From assembly GCA_002422455.1 (NCBI GenBank), contig DIVK01000098.1, positions 173-6,895 on the forward strand: a stretch of 6,723 nucleotides of DNA, written 5' to 3'. This stretch comes from Rhodoferax sp. UBA6134 (GTDB lineage Bacteria; Pseudomonadota; Gammaproteobacteria; Burkholderiales; Burkholderiaceae_C). A model generated the notes under the pieces. That model saw only the letters and a list, made by a program, of their open reading frames with translations, was not told the origin of the DNA and did no database searches. Positions 1-6,084 of this stretch are shown here, one piece after another. Every line of letters starts with the position of its first letter. Position 1 is the stretch's first letter. Position numbers and translations under genes: made by a program.

Positions 1-2049
1 ATCGGCCACATCATGGAGTACATCCAGGCCGACATCTGGGTGCGTTTTCAGCGCATGCAGGGTCATGCAGTGAACTTCGTGGGCGCGGACGACACGCATG
101 GCGCGCCGATCATGATTGCCGCCGGGAAAGCCGGCAAGACGCCACAGCAGTTCGTGGCCGACATTGCGGCCGGGCGCAAACAGTACCTGGACGGTTTTCA
201 CATCAGTTTTGACAACTGGCACAGCACCGACGCGCCGGAGAACCACGAGTTGGCACGCCAGATCTACCGTGACCTGCGTGACCGCGCCGATGGTTCGCTG
301 ATAGAGACCAGGACCATCGAGCAGTTCTTCGACCCCGAAAAGAACATGTTTTTGCCGGACCGCTTTATCAAGGGCGAGTGCCCCAAGTGCCACGCCAAGG
401 ACCAGTACGGCGACAACTGCGAAGCCTGCGGCGCCGTGTATGCGCCAACCGACCTGATCAATCCGTTTTCGGCCCTGTCCGGCGCCAGACCCGAGCTGAA
501 AAGCTCGGAGCACTTCTTCTTCAAGCTGTCAGACCCGCGCTGCGTGCAGTTCCTGGAGCAGTGGACGCAGGGACAGGATGAGAGCGGAAAGCCGAGGCTG
601 CAACCCGAAGTGGCGAACAAGATCAAGGAGTGGTTCACTGTCCGCACCAACCCGGACGGCACCCAGAGCGAAGGCCTGGGCGACTGGGACATCAGCCGCG
701 ACGCACCCTATTTCGGCATCGAAATTCCGGATGCGCCGGGCAAATACTTCTACGTCTGGCTGGACGCGCCCGTGGGCTATCTGGCTTCACTTAAAAACCT
801 GCTGGACCGGCGCGGCGAAAGCTATGATGACTACATGGCCGACCCGGCGCTGGAGCAGTACCATTTCATCGGCAAGGACATCGTCACCTTCCACACCCTG
901 TTCTGGCCGGCCATGCTGCATTTCAGCGGCCGCAAGACGCCCGACAACGTGTTTGTGCATGGTTTCCTGACCGTGAACAACGGCGAGAAGATGAGCAAGA
1001 GCCGCGGCACCGGCCTGGACCCGCTCAAGTACCTGAACCTGGGCATGAACCCGGAATGGCTGCGCTACTACCTGGCCGCCAAGCTCAATGCGCGCAATGA
1101 GGACATCGACTTCAACGCGGATGACTTCATGGCGCGGGTCAACAGCGACCTGATTGGCAAATATGTGAACATCGCCAGCCGTGCGGCAGGCTTTTTGACC
1201 AAGCGCTTCGGGGGCAAGCTGACCAGCGACTTTGGTACCGCCGGCTCCGCGCTGCTGACCGACATCCGCAGCGCAGGCGATGCGATGGCGCAGATGTACG
1301 AGACCCGCGAATTTGGCAAAGCCACGCGCGAGATCATGCTGCTGGCTGACAAGGTCAACGCTTATGTGGACCAGAACAAGCCCTGGGAGCTGGCCAAGGA
1401 CGTGGCCAACAACCAGGCGCTGCACCAGGTCTGTTCGGTGCTGGTCAACGCCTTTGCAGTATTAACCCGCTACCTGGCACCCGTGCTGCCGGAACTGGCC
1501 CGGGCCGTGCAAGCCTTTGTCGGCAGCGACATGCAGCACTGGCACGTGACCGGCGACGTGCAGGCTATCGCCCCCTACCAGCATCTGATGCAGCGCGTCA
1601 CCCCCGAGCAGCTTGATGCATTGTTTGAGCCGCCAGCCCCCGCGGTCCCTGCGCAGGCAATCATGGAGTCTGCTGCACACGAATTACCCGGCGGCGAGGA
1701 GATTGCATCCACCATCACCATCGACGACTTCGCCAGGATCGACCTGCGCATCGCCAAAATCGTCAACTGCGAGGCCGTCGAAGGCTCGACCAAGCTGCTG
1801 CGCCTGACGCTGGACGTGGGTGAAGGCAGGCACCGCAACGTGTTCAGCGGCATCGCCAGCGCCTGCCAGCCCGAGCAGTTGATCGGCCAGTTGACCGTGA
1901 TGGTGGCCAACCTGGCGCCGCGCAAGATGAAGTTTGGCATCAGCGAAGGCATGGTGCTGGCGGCCAGCCATGCCGACGAAAAAGCCCATCCGGGCATTCA
2001 CGTGCTCACCCCCTGGCCCGGCGCCACTCCCGGCATGCGCGTGCATTGA
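1..2049 (+). CDS. metG: Methionyl-tRNA synthetase, 5'-truncated by the window edge
   Basis: Cytoplasmic class I synthetase that activates methionine with ATP and charges tRNA-Met for initiation and elongation. The reading frame is open from base 1, and its first residues (IGH) look like the tail of the HIGH-type motif. About 20-25 N-terminal residues are therefore missing, and the ATG at 13 is an internal methionine. A four-cysteine zinc knuckle (CX2C-X9-CX2C) is encoded at 379-429. The second ATP signature, KMSKS, lies at 988-1002. The anticodon-binding helical domain shows the NIASR stretch at 1168-1182, matching E. coli Asn391 and Arg395, and NKPWELAK at about 1375-1398, covering the anticodon-reading Trp. 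After a Pro/Ala-rich linker (about 1624-1701) comes the C-terminal EMAP/Trbp111-type tRNA-binding OB fold (about 1702-2040), so this is the long, dimeric E. coli-like form. The 682 visible codons plus the missing start fit the family. No frameshift or missing key residue is visible. Confidence 0.98.
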   Translation: MGHIMEYIQADIWVRFQRMQGHAVNFVGADDTHGAPIMIAAGKAGKTPQQFVADIAAGRKQYLDGFHISFDNWHSTDAPENHELARQIYRDLRDRADGSLIETRTIEQFFDPEKNMFLPDRFIKGECPKCHAKDQYGDNCEACGAVYAPTDLINPFSALSGARPELKSSEHFFFKLSDPRCVQFLEQWTQGQDESGKPRLQPEVANKIKEWFTVRTNPDGTQSEGLGDWDISRDAPYFGIEIPDAPGKYFYVWLDAPVGYLASLKNLLDRRGESYDDYMADPALEQYHFIGKDIVTFHTLFWPAMLHFSGRKTPDNVFVHGFLTVNNGEKMSKSRGTGLDPLKYLNLGMNPEWLRYYLAAKLNARNEDIDFNADDFMARVNSDLIGKYVNIASRAAGFLTKRFGGKLTSDFGTAGSALLTDIRSAGDAMAQMYETREFGKATREIMLLADKVNAYVDQNKPWELAKDVANNQALHQVCSVLVNAFAVLTRYLAPVLPELARAVQAFVGSDMQHWHVTGDVQAIAPYQHLMQRVTPEQLDALFEPPAPAVPAQAIMESAAHELPGGEEIASTITIDDFARIDLRIAKIVNCEAVEGSTKLLRLTLDVGEGRHRNVFSGIASACQPEQLIGQLTVMVANLAPRKMKFGISEGMVLAASHADEKAHPGIHVLTPWPGATPGMRVH

Positions 2050-2076
2050 CCCCCTCGCCGCTCCAACGGTACGGTC

Positions 2077-2820
2077 ATGATTCCCCTGATACACGGCCTG
2101 ACGGATCCACTGCGCACCACGCAAAGGAACACCCGGCTGGGCGTGACGCTGGCCTTTGTCGCCGGGGCCATCAATGCCGGGGGCTTTCTGGCGGTGGGGC
2201 AGTACACCTCGCACATGACGGGTGTGTTGTCTTCCGTCGCGGACTCCCTGGTGCTGGGCAACGTCAGCGTCGCGCTGTTTGGTCTGGTCATGCTCAGCGC
2301 CTTCATTGCCGGCGCCATGTGTACGGCCGTGCTGGTCAATTGGGGGCTGCGGCGCGCGCTGCACAGCGCCTACGGACTGCCTTTGCTGCTGGAGTCGCTG
2401 CTGCTGCTGATCTTCGGGCCGTTTGGCAGCGCCATCAACACCGCCGCCAACCTGTTCGTGCCACTGACGGTAATTTTGCTGTGTTTCATCATGGGGCTGC
2501 AAAACGCCGTCATCACCAAGATATCCCGGGCCGAAATCCGCACCACCCACGTCACGGGACTGGTCACCGACATGGGGATTGAGCTCGGCAAGATGCTCTA
2601 TATCAACGCCGGGTCCAACGCCAGCCCGGTGCGGGCCAACCGCGACAAATTGCGGCTGCAGGGCAAGCTGATCGCCGGTTTCATGGGGGGCGGCCTGCTG
2701 GGGGCGATCGGCTTCAAGCACCTGGGCTACATCACCACCGTGCCGCTGGCCATGGTGTTGCTGCTGCTGGTGATGCGACCGCTCTGGACCGACATCCGCC
2801 AGCGCCTGGGCAGTCGCTGA
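2077..2820 (+). CDS. YoaK/DUF1275 family integral membrane protein
   Basis: A 247-residue inner-membrane protein of the DUF1275 (YoaK) family; no transport substrate or reaction is firmly established for the family. Hydrophobic segments fall at about residues 21-41, 62-88, 99-118, 127-148, 197-217 and 219-234, giving six predicted helices. Family hallmarks are AGAINAGGFLAVGQYTSHMTG in the first helix and loop (residues 29-49) and GLQNAVITKIS (140-150) followed by TTHVTG (156-161). The two T-x-H-x-T-G motifs sit in equivalent places in the two halves and suggest an internal repeat. There is no cleavable signal peptide. The ATG at 2077 is the only methionine before the first helix; no good Shine-Dalgarno sequence precedes it, so with only 27 bases after metG it may depend on translation of metG. 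Membership of the family is secure; function is unknown and a small-molecule transport role is only a guess. Confidence 0.9.
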   Translation: MIPLIHGLTDPLRTTQRNTRLGVTLAFVAGAINAGGFLAVGQYTSHMTGVLSSVADSLVLGNVSVALFGLVMLSAFIAGAMCTAVLVNWGLRRALHSAYGLPLLLESLLLLIFGPFGSAINTAANLFVPLTVILLCFIMGLQNAVITKISRAEIRTTHVTGLVTDMGIELGKMLYINAGSNASPVRANRDKLRLQGKLIAGFMGGGLLGAIGFKHLGYITTVPLAMVLLLLVMRPLWTDIRQRLGSR

Positions 2821-2884
2821 AACGCCCCCGCGGCAGATTCTGGTCTTTTCCCGGTCACGGACAAGGTCGCAGCGCCGACCCCGG

Positions 2885-2890
2885 TAAAAT
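2885..2890 (+). promoter_or_regulatory. Possible -10 element upstream of the DUF3460 gene
   Basis: TAAAAT, five of six matches to the sigma-70 -10 consensus, stands out in an otherwise GC-rich gap, 20 bases before the DUF3460 start. The matching -35 region (about 2861-2868) has no good TTGACA-like hexamer, so the call rests on the -10 alone. If real, it would drive the DUF3460-scpA-nadB-panD-bioA run independently of metG. Confidence 0.3.
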
Positions 2891-2896
2891 ACCATC

Positions 2897-2903
2897 AAAG
2901 AGG
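2897..2903 (+). promoter_or_regulatory. Ribosome binding site of the DUF3460 gene
   Basis: AAAGAGG lies seven bases before the ATG at 2911. It is one of only two clear Shine-Dalgarno sequences in the window (the other precedes panD). It supports this start and supports the short gene being real. Confidence 0.65.
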
Positions 2904-2910
2904 TTAGTTC

Positions 2911-3117
2911 ATGAATATTTTTTACCGCCCCAAATACCAGTCCGACGCCACCCTGTTCATCGAGCAGCTCAAGGCCAAGGACCCGACGCTGGAGACAAAG
3001 CAGCGCCAGGGCCGCGAACGGCTATGGGACAAAACGGTCGACCGTGACGCCTGGCGCGAGTTCCGGATGGCCGAGGTGGAGCAAAAACCCTACGTCTACC
3101 AGACCAACGCCAGCTAG
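2911..3117 (+). CDS. DUF3460 family small protein
   Basis: A 68-residue, highly charged, soluble protein with no signal peptide or membrane segment. It matches the DUF3460 family, known to me as short proteins of Betaproteobacteria with no assigned function. The recognisable pattern is YxSDATxFIxQLK near the N-terminus (residues about 9-22), then a basic/acidic central stretch with QRQGRERLWDK (32-42), DRDAWREFR (45-53) and the terminal QKPYVYQT (58-65). The alternation of charged and hydrophobic residues suggests mostly helix. The start is well supported by a Shine-Dalgarno sequence, and the length equals that usual for the family. It lies 65 bases upstream of scpA; this pairing is, from memory, common in Burkholderiales, hinting at coexpression with the kleisin, but no functional link can be shown from sequence. 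Confidence 0.88.
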   Translation: MNIFYRPKYQSDATLFIEQLKAKDPTLETKQRQGRERLWDKTVDRDAWREFRMAEVEQKPYVYQTNAS

Positions 3118-3182
3118 GCAGAAAATACGCCGCCGATTTTTACAGGCAATGCGTTAGCGGCCATCTACTTAACAGCAATCAA

Positions 3183-4040
3183 ATGTCCGACCTGCTCGAC
3201 AGCGCCGTGCTGATCGCTCCCGGCGCGCCCGGTGCAGCCTGCATGCCAGGCGTGGTGGATCACGTCGCGGTGGCGCGGCTCTACGGCGAACCCCTGTTTG
3301 CCATGCCGCGCGACCTGTACATCCCGCCGGATGCGCTGGAAGTCTTTCTGGAGGCATTTGAGGGGCCGCTGGACCTGCTGCTGTACCTGATTCGCAAGCA
3401 GAACTTCAACATTCTGGACATTCCCATGGCAGGCCTGACACGCCAGTACCTGACCTATGTCGAAGAAGTTCGCGGTCGCAATCTGGAACTGGCCGCCGAA
3501 TACCTGCTGATGGCCGCCATGCTGATTGAAATCAAGTCGCGCATGCTGCTGCCGCCCAAAAAAGTGGCACAGGGGGAAGAGGCCGAAGACCCGCGCGCCG
3601 AACTGGTACGCCGTCTGCTCGAATACGAGCGAATGAAGCTGGCGGGCGCCAAGCTCGATACCCTGCCCCAGTTTGGCCGGGATTTTCTCAAAGCGCAGGT
3701 TTTTATCGAACAGTCGCTGCAACCGCGCTTTCCGGAGGTGAATGTCGTCGACCTGCAGGAAGCCTGGCGCGACATCCTGAAGCGTGCCAGGCTGGTGCAG
3801 CACCACAAGATCACGCGCGAAGAACTCTCGGTGCGCGAACACATGAGCCTGATGCTCAAGAAACTGCAGGGACGCCGCTTTGTCGAATTTGAAGAGCTGT
3901 TCGACCCGGCCAAAGGCACGCCGGTGCTGGTCGTCACCTTCATCGCCATGCTCGAGCTCGCCAAGGAAACGCTGATTGAAATCACGCAGGCCGAAGTGTT
4001 TGCCCCCATTTACGTCCGGCTGGCTTATTCGCCACTCTGA
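3183..4040 (+). CDS. scpA: Segregation and condensation protein A (kleisin)
   Basis: Kleisin subunit that bridges the Smc ATPase heads and binds ScpB, forming the Smc-ScpAB condensin on the nucleoid for chromosome organisation and segregation. The 285-residue protein has an N-terminal extension of about 50 residues absent from Bacillus ScpA, then the Smc-neck-binding domain starting at LEVFLEAFEGPLDLLLYLI (52-70), with NFNILDIP (74-81) and the helical AAEYLLMAAMLIEIKSRMLLP (104-124). A variable charged linker follows, and the C-terminal winged-helix domain ends with VTFIAMLELAKE (251-262) and EVFAPIYVRL (271-280). The ATG at 3183 is the only usable start ahead of the conserved GEPLF and DLYIPPDALEVF stretch, but no Shine-Dalgarno sequence precedes it. 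No scpB is adjacent within the window. The downstream cofactor gene begins 23 bases later, so cotranscription is likely. Confidence 0.96.
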   Translation: MSDLLDSAVLIAPGAPGAACMPGVVDHVAVARLYGEPLFAMPRDLYIPPDALEVFLEAFEGPLDLLLYLIRKQNFNILDIPMAGLTRQYLTYVEEVRGRNLELAAEYLLMAAMLIEIKSRMLLPPKKVAQGEEAEDPRAELVRRLLEYERMKLAGAKLDTLPQFGRDFLKAQVFIEQSLQPRFPEVNVVDLQEAWRDILKRARLVQHHKITREELSVREHMSLMLKKLQGRRFVEFEELFDPAKGTPVLVVTFIAMLELAKETLIEITQAEVFAPIYVRLAYSPL

Positions 4041-4063
4041 AATTTCATGCGAGTCCGCACCCC

Positions 4064-5677
4064 GTGACCCCTTCTTCCCACCATTTCGACGTCCTCATCG
4101 TTGGCAGCGGCCTTGCCGGCCTGAGCGCGGCCCTGCACCTGGCCCCCACCCACCGCGTGGCGATCCTGACCAAACGCACGCTCAGCGACGGCGCCAGCCA
4201 ACTGGCCCAGGGCGGCATCGCCGCCGTCATGGGCGAGGGCGACAGCTTTGCCTCCCACGTGCAGGACACGCTGGCGGCCGGCGCCGGCCTGTGCGACCCG
4301 GAGGCGACCCGTTTCGTGGTGGAACATGCGCCCGAATCGATCCGCTGGCTGCAGCAACTGGGCGTACCCTTCTCGCAGGAGAATGGTCACCTGCACCTGA
4401 CGCGCGAAGGCGGTCACAGCGAGCGCCGCATCGTGCATGTAACCGACGCCACGGGCGCGGCCGTGCAGGACACCCTGATGGCCCAGGTGCGCCGCTCGCC
4501 CAACATCACCCTGTTTGAGCACCACACCCTGGTGGACCTGATCACCAGCGCCAAACTGGAACGACCCGCCTGCAACCCGCCCGGCCAATCCAACCATTGC
4601 CTGGGCCTGTACGCGCTGGACGAAACCAGCGACCAGGTACTCACCTTCAGCGCGCCGCACACCATTTTGGCCAGCGGCGGCGCCGGCAAGGTGTACCTCT
4701 ACACCACCAACCCCGACACCGCCACCGGCGACGGCATCGCCGCTGCCTGGCGCGCCGGTTGCCGGGTGGAGAACATGGAATTCATCCAGTTCCACCCGAC
4801 CTGCCTGTACCACCCTCACGCCAAATCCTTTCTAATCAGCGAAGCGGTGCGCGGCGAGGGCGGCCGCCTGCTGCTGCCTGAGTCGGCCGGGGGCGCGCGC
4901 TTCATGCCGACGCACGATGCGCGCGCCGAGCTGGCGCCGCGTGACGTGGTGGCCCGTGCCATCGACTTCGAGATGAAAAAACGCGGTCTGGACTGCGTCT
5001 ACCTCGACATTTCTCACCAGCCCAAGGACTTTTTGCAGGCGCATTTCCCCAACATCTACGCGCGCTGCCTGGAGCTGGGCATCGACATGGCAAAGCAGCC
5101 CATTCCCGTGGTACCCGCTGCCCACTACACCTGCGGCGGCGTGCTCACCGATCTGGCCGGCCGCACCGACCTGAGCGGCCTGTACGCCATCGGCGAAACC
5201 GCCTGCACCGGCCTGCACGGCGCCAACCGGCTGGCCAGCAACTCGCTGCTGGAGTGCATGGTGTTTGCCCGCGCCACGGCCCGCTCCATCGCCCAGGAAA
5301 CCCCGCCGCCCTGCCCGCCCCTGCCGACCTGGGACGACAGCCGTGTCACCGACCCTGACGAAGTGGTTGTCATTTCGCACAACTGGGACGAGTTGCGCCG
5401 CTTCATGTGGGACTACGTCGGCATCGTGCGCACCAACAAGCGGCTGGAGCGCGCCGCCCACCGCATTGCACTGCTGCAGGATGAAATTCAGGAGTTCTAT
5501 GCCCGTTTTCACGTCACACGCGACCTGCTGGAGCTGCGCAACCTGGTGCAGGTGGCCGACCTGATCGTGCGCAGCGCGCAGGCCCGCCACGAAAGCCGCG
5601 GCCTGCATTTCAGCCGTGACTACCCGCAACTCGAACCCACGCCGCGACCGACCACCCTGGTCCCGCCCGCCCCATGA
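4064..5677 (+). CDS. nadB: L-aspartate oxidase (quinolinate synthetase B)
   Basis: FAD enzyme of de novo NAD synthesis: it oxidises L-aspartate to iminoaspartate, which NadA condenses with dihydroxyacetone phosphate to quinolinate. It belongs to the succinate dehydrogenase/fumarate reductase flavoprotein family. Its 537 residues match the E. coli length of about 540. The Rossmann FAD motif VGSGLAGLSAAL is at 13-24, the flavin loop LAQGGIAAV at 47-55, and the family signature HLTREGGHSERRIVH at 111-125, with Glu115 in the place of the aspartate-selecting E. coli Glu121. Likely catalytic residues are His244 (FHPT), Arg293 (APRD), His354 (HYTCGG) and Arg389 (GANRLASNSL). The C-terminal helical domain spans about 435-520 and ends in a Pro-rich tail. 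The start is GTG, since the nearby ATG at 4047 is out of frame and the FAD motif follows at the right distance. Only a weak Shine-Dalgarno-like GCGAG lies upstream. Neither nadA nor nadC is in the window. Confidence 0.97.
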   Translation: MTPSSHHFDVLIVGSGLAGLSAALHLAPTHRVAILTKRTLSDGASQLAQGGIAAVMGEGDSFASHVQDTLAAGAGLCDPEATRFVVEHAPESIRWLQQLGVPFSQENGHLHLTREGGHSERRIVHVTDATGAAVQDTLMAQVRRSPNITLFEHHTLVDLITSAKLERPACNPPGQSNHCLGLYALDETSDQVLTFSAPHTILASGGAGKVYLYTTNPDTATGDGIAAAWRAGCRVENMEFIQFHPTCLYHPHAKSFLISEAVRGEGGRLLLPESAGGARFMPTHDARAELAPRDVVARAIDFEMKKRGLDCVYLDISHQPKDFLQAHFPNIYARCLELGIDMAKQPIPVVPAAHYTCGGVLTDLAGRTDLSGLYAIGETACTGLHGANRLASNSLLECMVFARATARSIAQETPPPCPPLPTWDDSRVTDPDEVVVISHNWDELRRFMWDYVGIVRTNKRLERAAHRIALLQDEIQEFYARFHVTRDLLELRNLVQVADLIVRSAQARHESRGLHFSRDYPQLEPTPRPTTLVPPAP

Positions 5678-5689
5678 CCGCCCGCTCAC

Positions 5690-5694
5690 AGGAG
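5690..5694 (+). promoter_or_regulatory. Ribosome binding site deciding the panD start
   Basis: AGGAG lies nine bases before the ATG at 5704, a near-ideal spacing, and directly abuts the in-frame ATG at 5695, which would be too close. It lies downstream of the ATG at 5674 that overlaps the nadB stop. This favours 5704 as the panD start. Confidence 0.7.
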
Positions 5695-5703
5695 ATGCCC
5701 ACC

Positions 5704-6084
5704 ATGTTCCGTACCCTGCTCAAGTCCAAAATCCACCGTGCCACCGTGACGCAATGCGAGTTGCACTACGAAGGCTCCTGCGCCATCGACGAAGACCTGC
5801 TGGACGCAGCCGACATCGCCGAAAACGAGCAGGTTCACATCTGGAACATCAACAACGGCGAGCGTTTCATCACCTATGCCATCCGGGGCGAACGCGGCTC
5901 CGGCATGATCTCGATCAACGGCTCGGCGGCCCGGCGCGCCACCGTGGGTGACCTGGTCATCATCGCCGCCTTTGCCCAGGTGCATAACGACCAGGTGGCC
6001 GGACACGAACCCCAACTGGTATTTGTTGACGAGCAGAACAGGCAGACCGGATTGCGCCACCACGTGCCGACCCAGCACCTGTAA
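5704..6084 (+). CDS. panD: Aspartate 1-decarboxylase proenzyme
   Basis: Pyruvoyl-dependent enzyme that decarboxylates L-aspartate to beta-alanine, the amine half of pantothenate and so of CoA. It is made as an inactive chain that cleaves itself between Gly24 and Ser25, the serine becoming the pyruvoyl cofactor. That site is intact here in YEGSCAID (residues 22-29). Other family marks are the N-terminal KIHRATVTQCELHYEG (9-24), ENEQVHIWNINNGERFITYAI (about 41-61) and VGDLVIIAAFA (about 92-102). From the ATG at 5704 the protein has 126 residues, the same as E. coli PanD, and the cleavage site takes its standard number. In-frame ATGs at 5674 and 5695 would add 10 or 3 residues; the Shine-Dalgarno position and family length argue against them. 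The stop overlaps the bioA start by one base. The panC partner gene is not adjacent. Confidence 0.96.
   Translation: MFRTLLKSKIHRATVTQCELHYEGSCAIDEDLLDAADIAENEQVHIWNINNGERFITYAIRGERGSGMISINGSAARRATVGDLVIIAAFAQVHNDQVAGHEPQLVFVDEQNRQTGLRHHVPTQHL

Noticed and set aside
13..15. ATG at 13 as the start of metG
   Set aside because: The frame is open to base 1 and the residues before this Met continue the MetG N-terminal homology, so the true start lies outside the window.
2865..2880. Short inverted repeat (GGTCG/CGACC, six-base loop) after the DUF1275 gene, considered as a terminator
   Set aside because: The stem is only five pairs and no T run follows; it abuts the possible -10 element instead. 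Such short GC hairpins are expected by chance here.
1684..2898. Long open frame of 404 codons on the minus strand
   Set aside because: It lies opposite metG and the DUF1275 gene. Its translation is rich in His, Gln, Gly, Arg and Ala with low-complexity runs, as expected from the antisense of GC-rich coding DNA, and matches no family I recognise.
3121..3141. AAAAT/ATTTTT inverted repeat flanking a GC core after the DUF3460 stop, considered as a terminator
   Set aside because: The stem is five A-T pairs around a nine-base loop whose bases do not pair well, so it would be unstable.
3165..3842. Minus-strand open frame of 225 codons opposite scpA
   Set aside because: Shadow of scpA: Gln/His/Val-rich with no motif and no ribosome binding site of note.
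4832..5689. Minus-strand open frame of 285 codons opposite nadB
   Set aside because: Antisense shadow of a gene with clear NadB motifs throughout; composition is Gly/Ala/Gln/Val-rich and no domain is visible.
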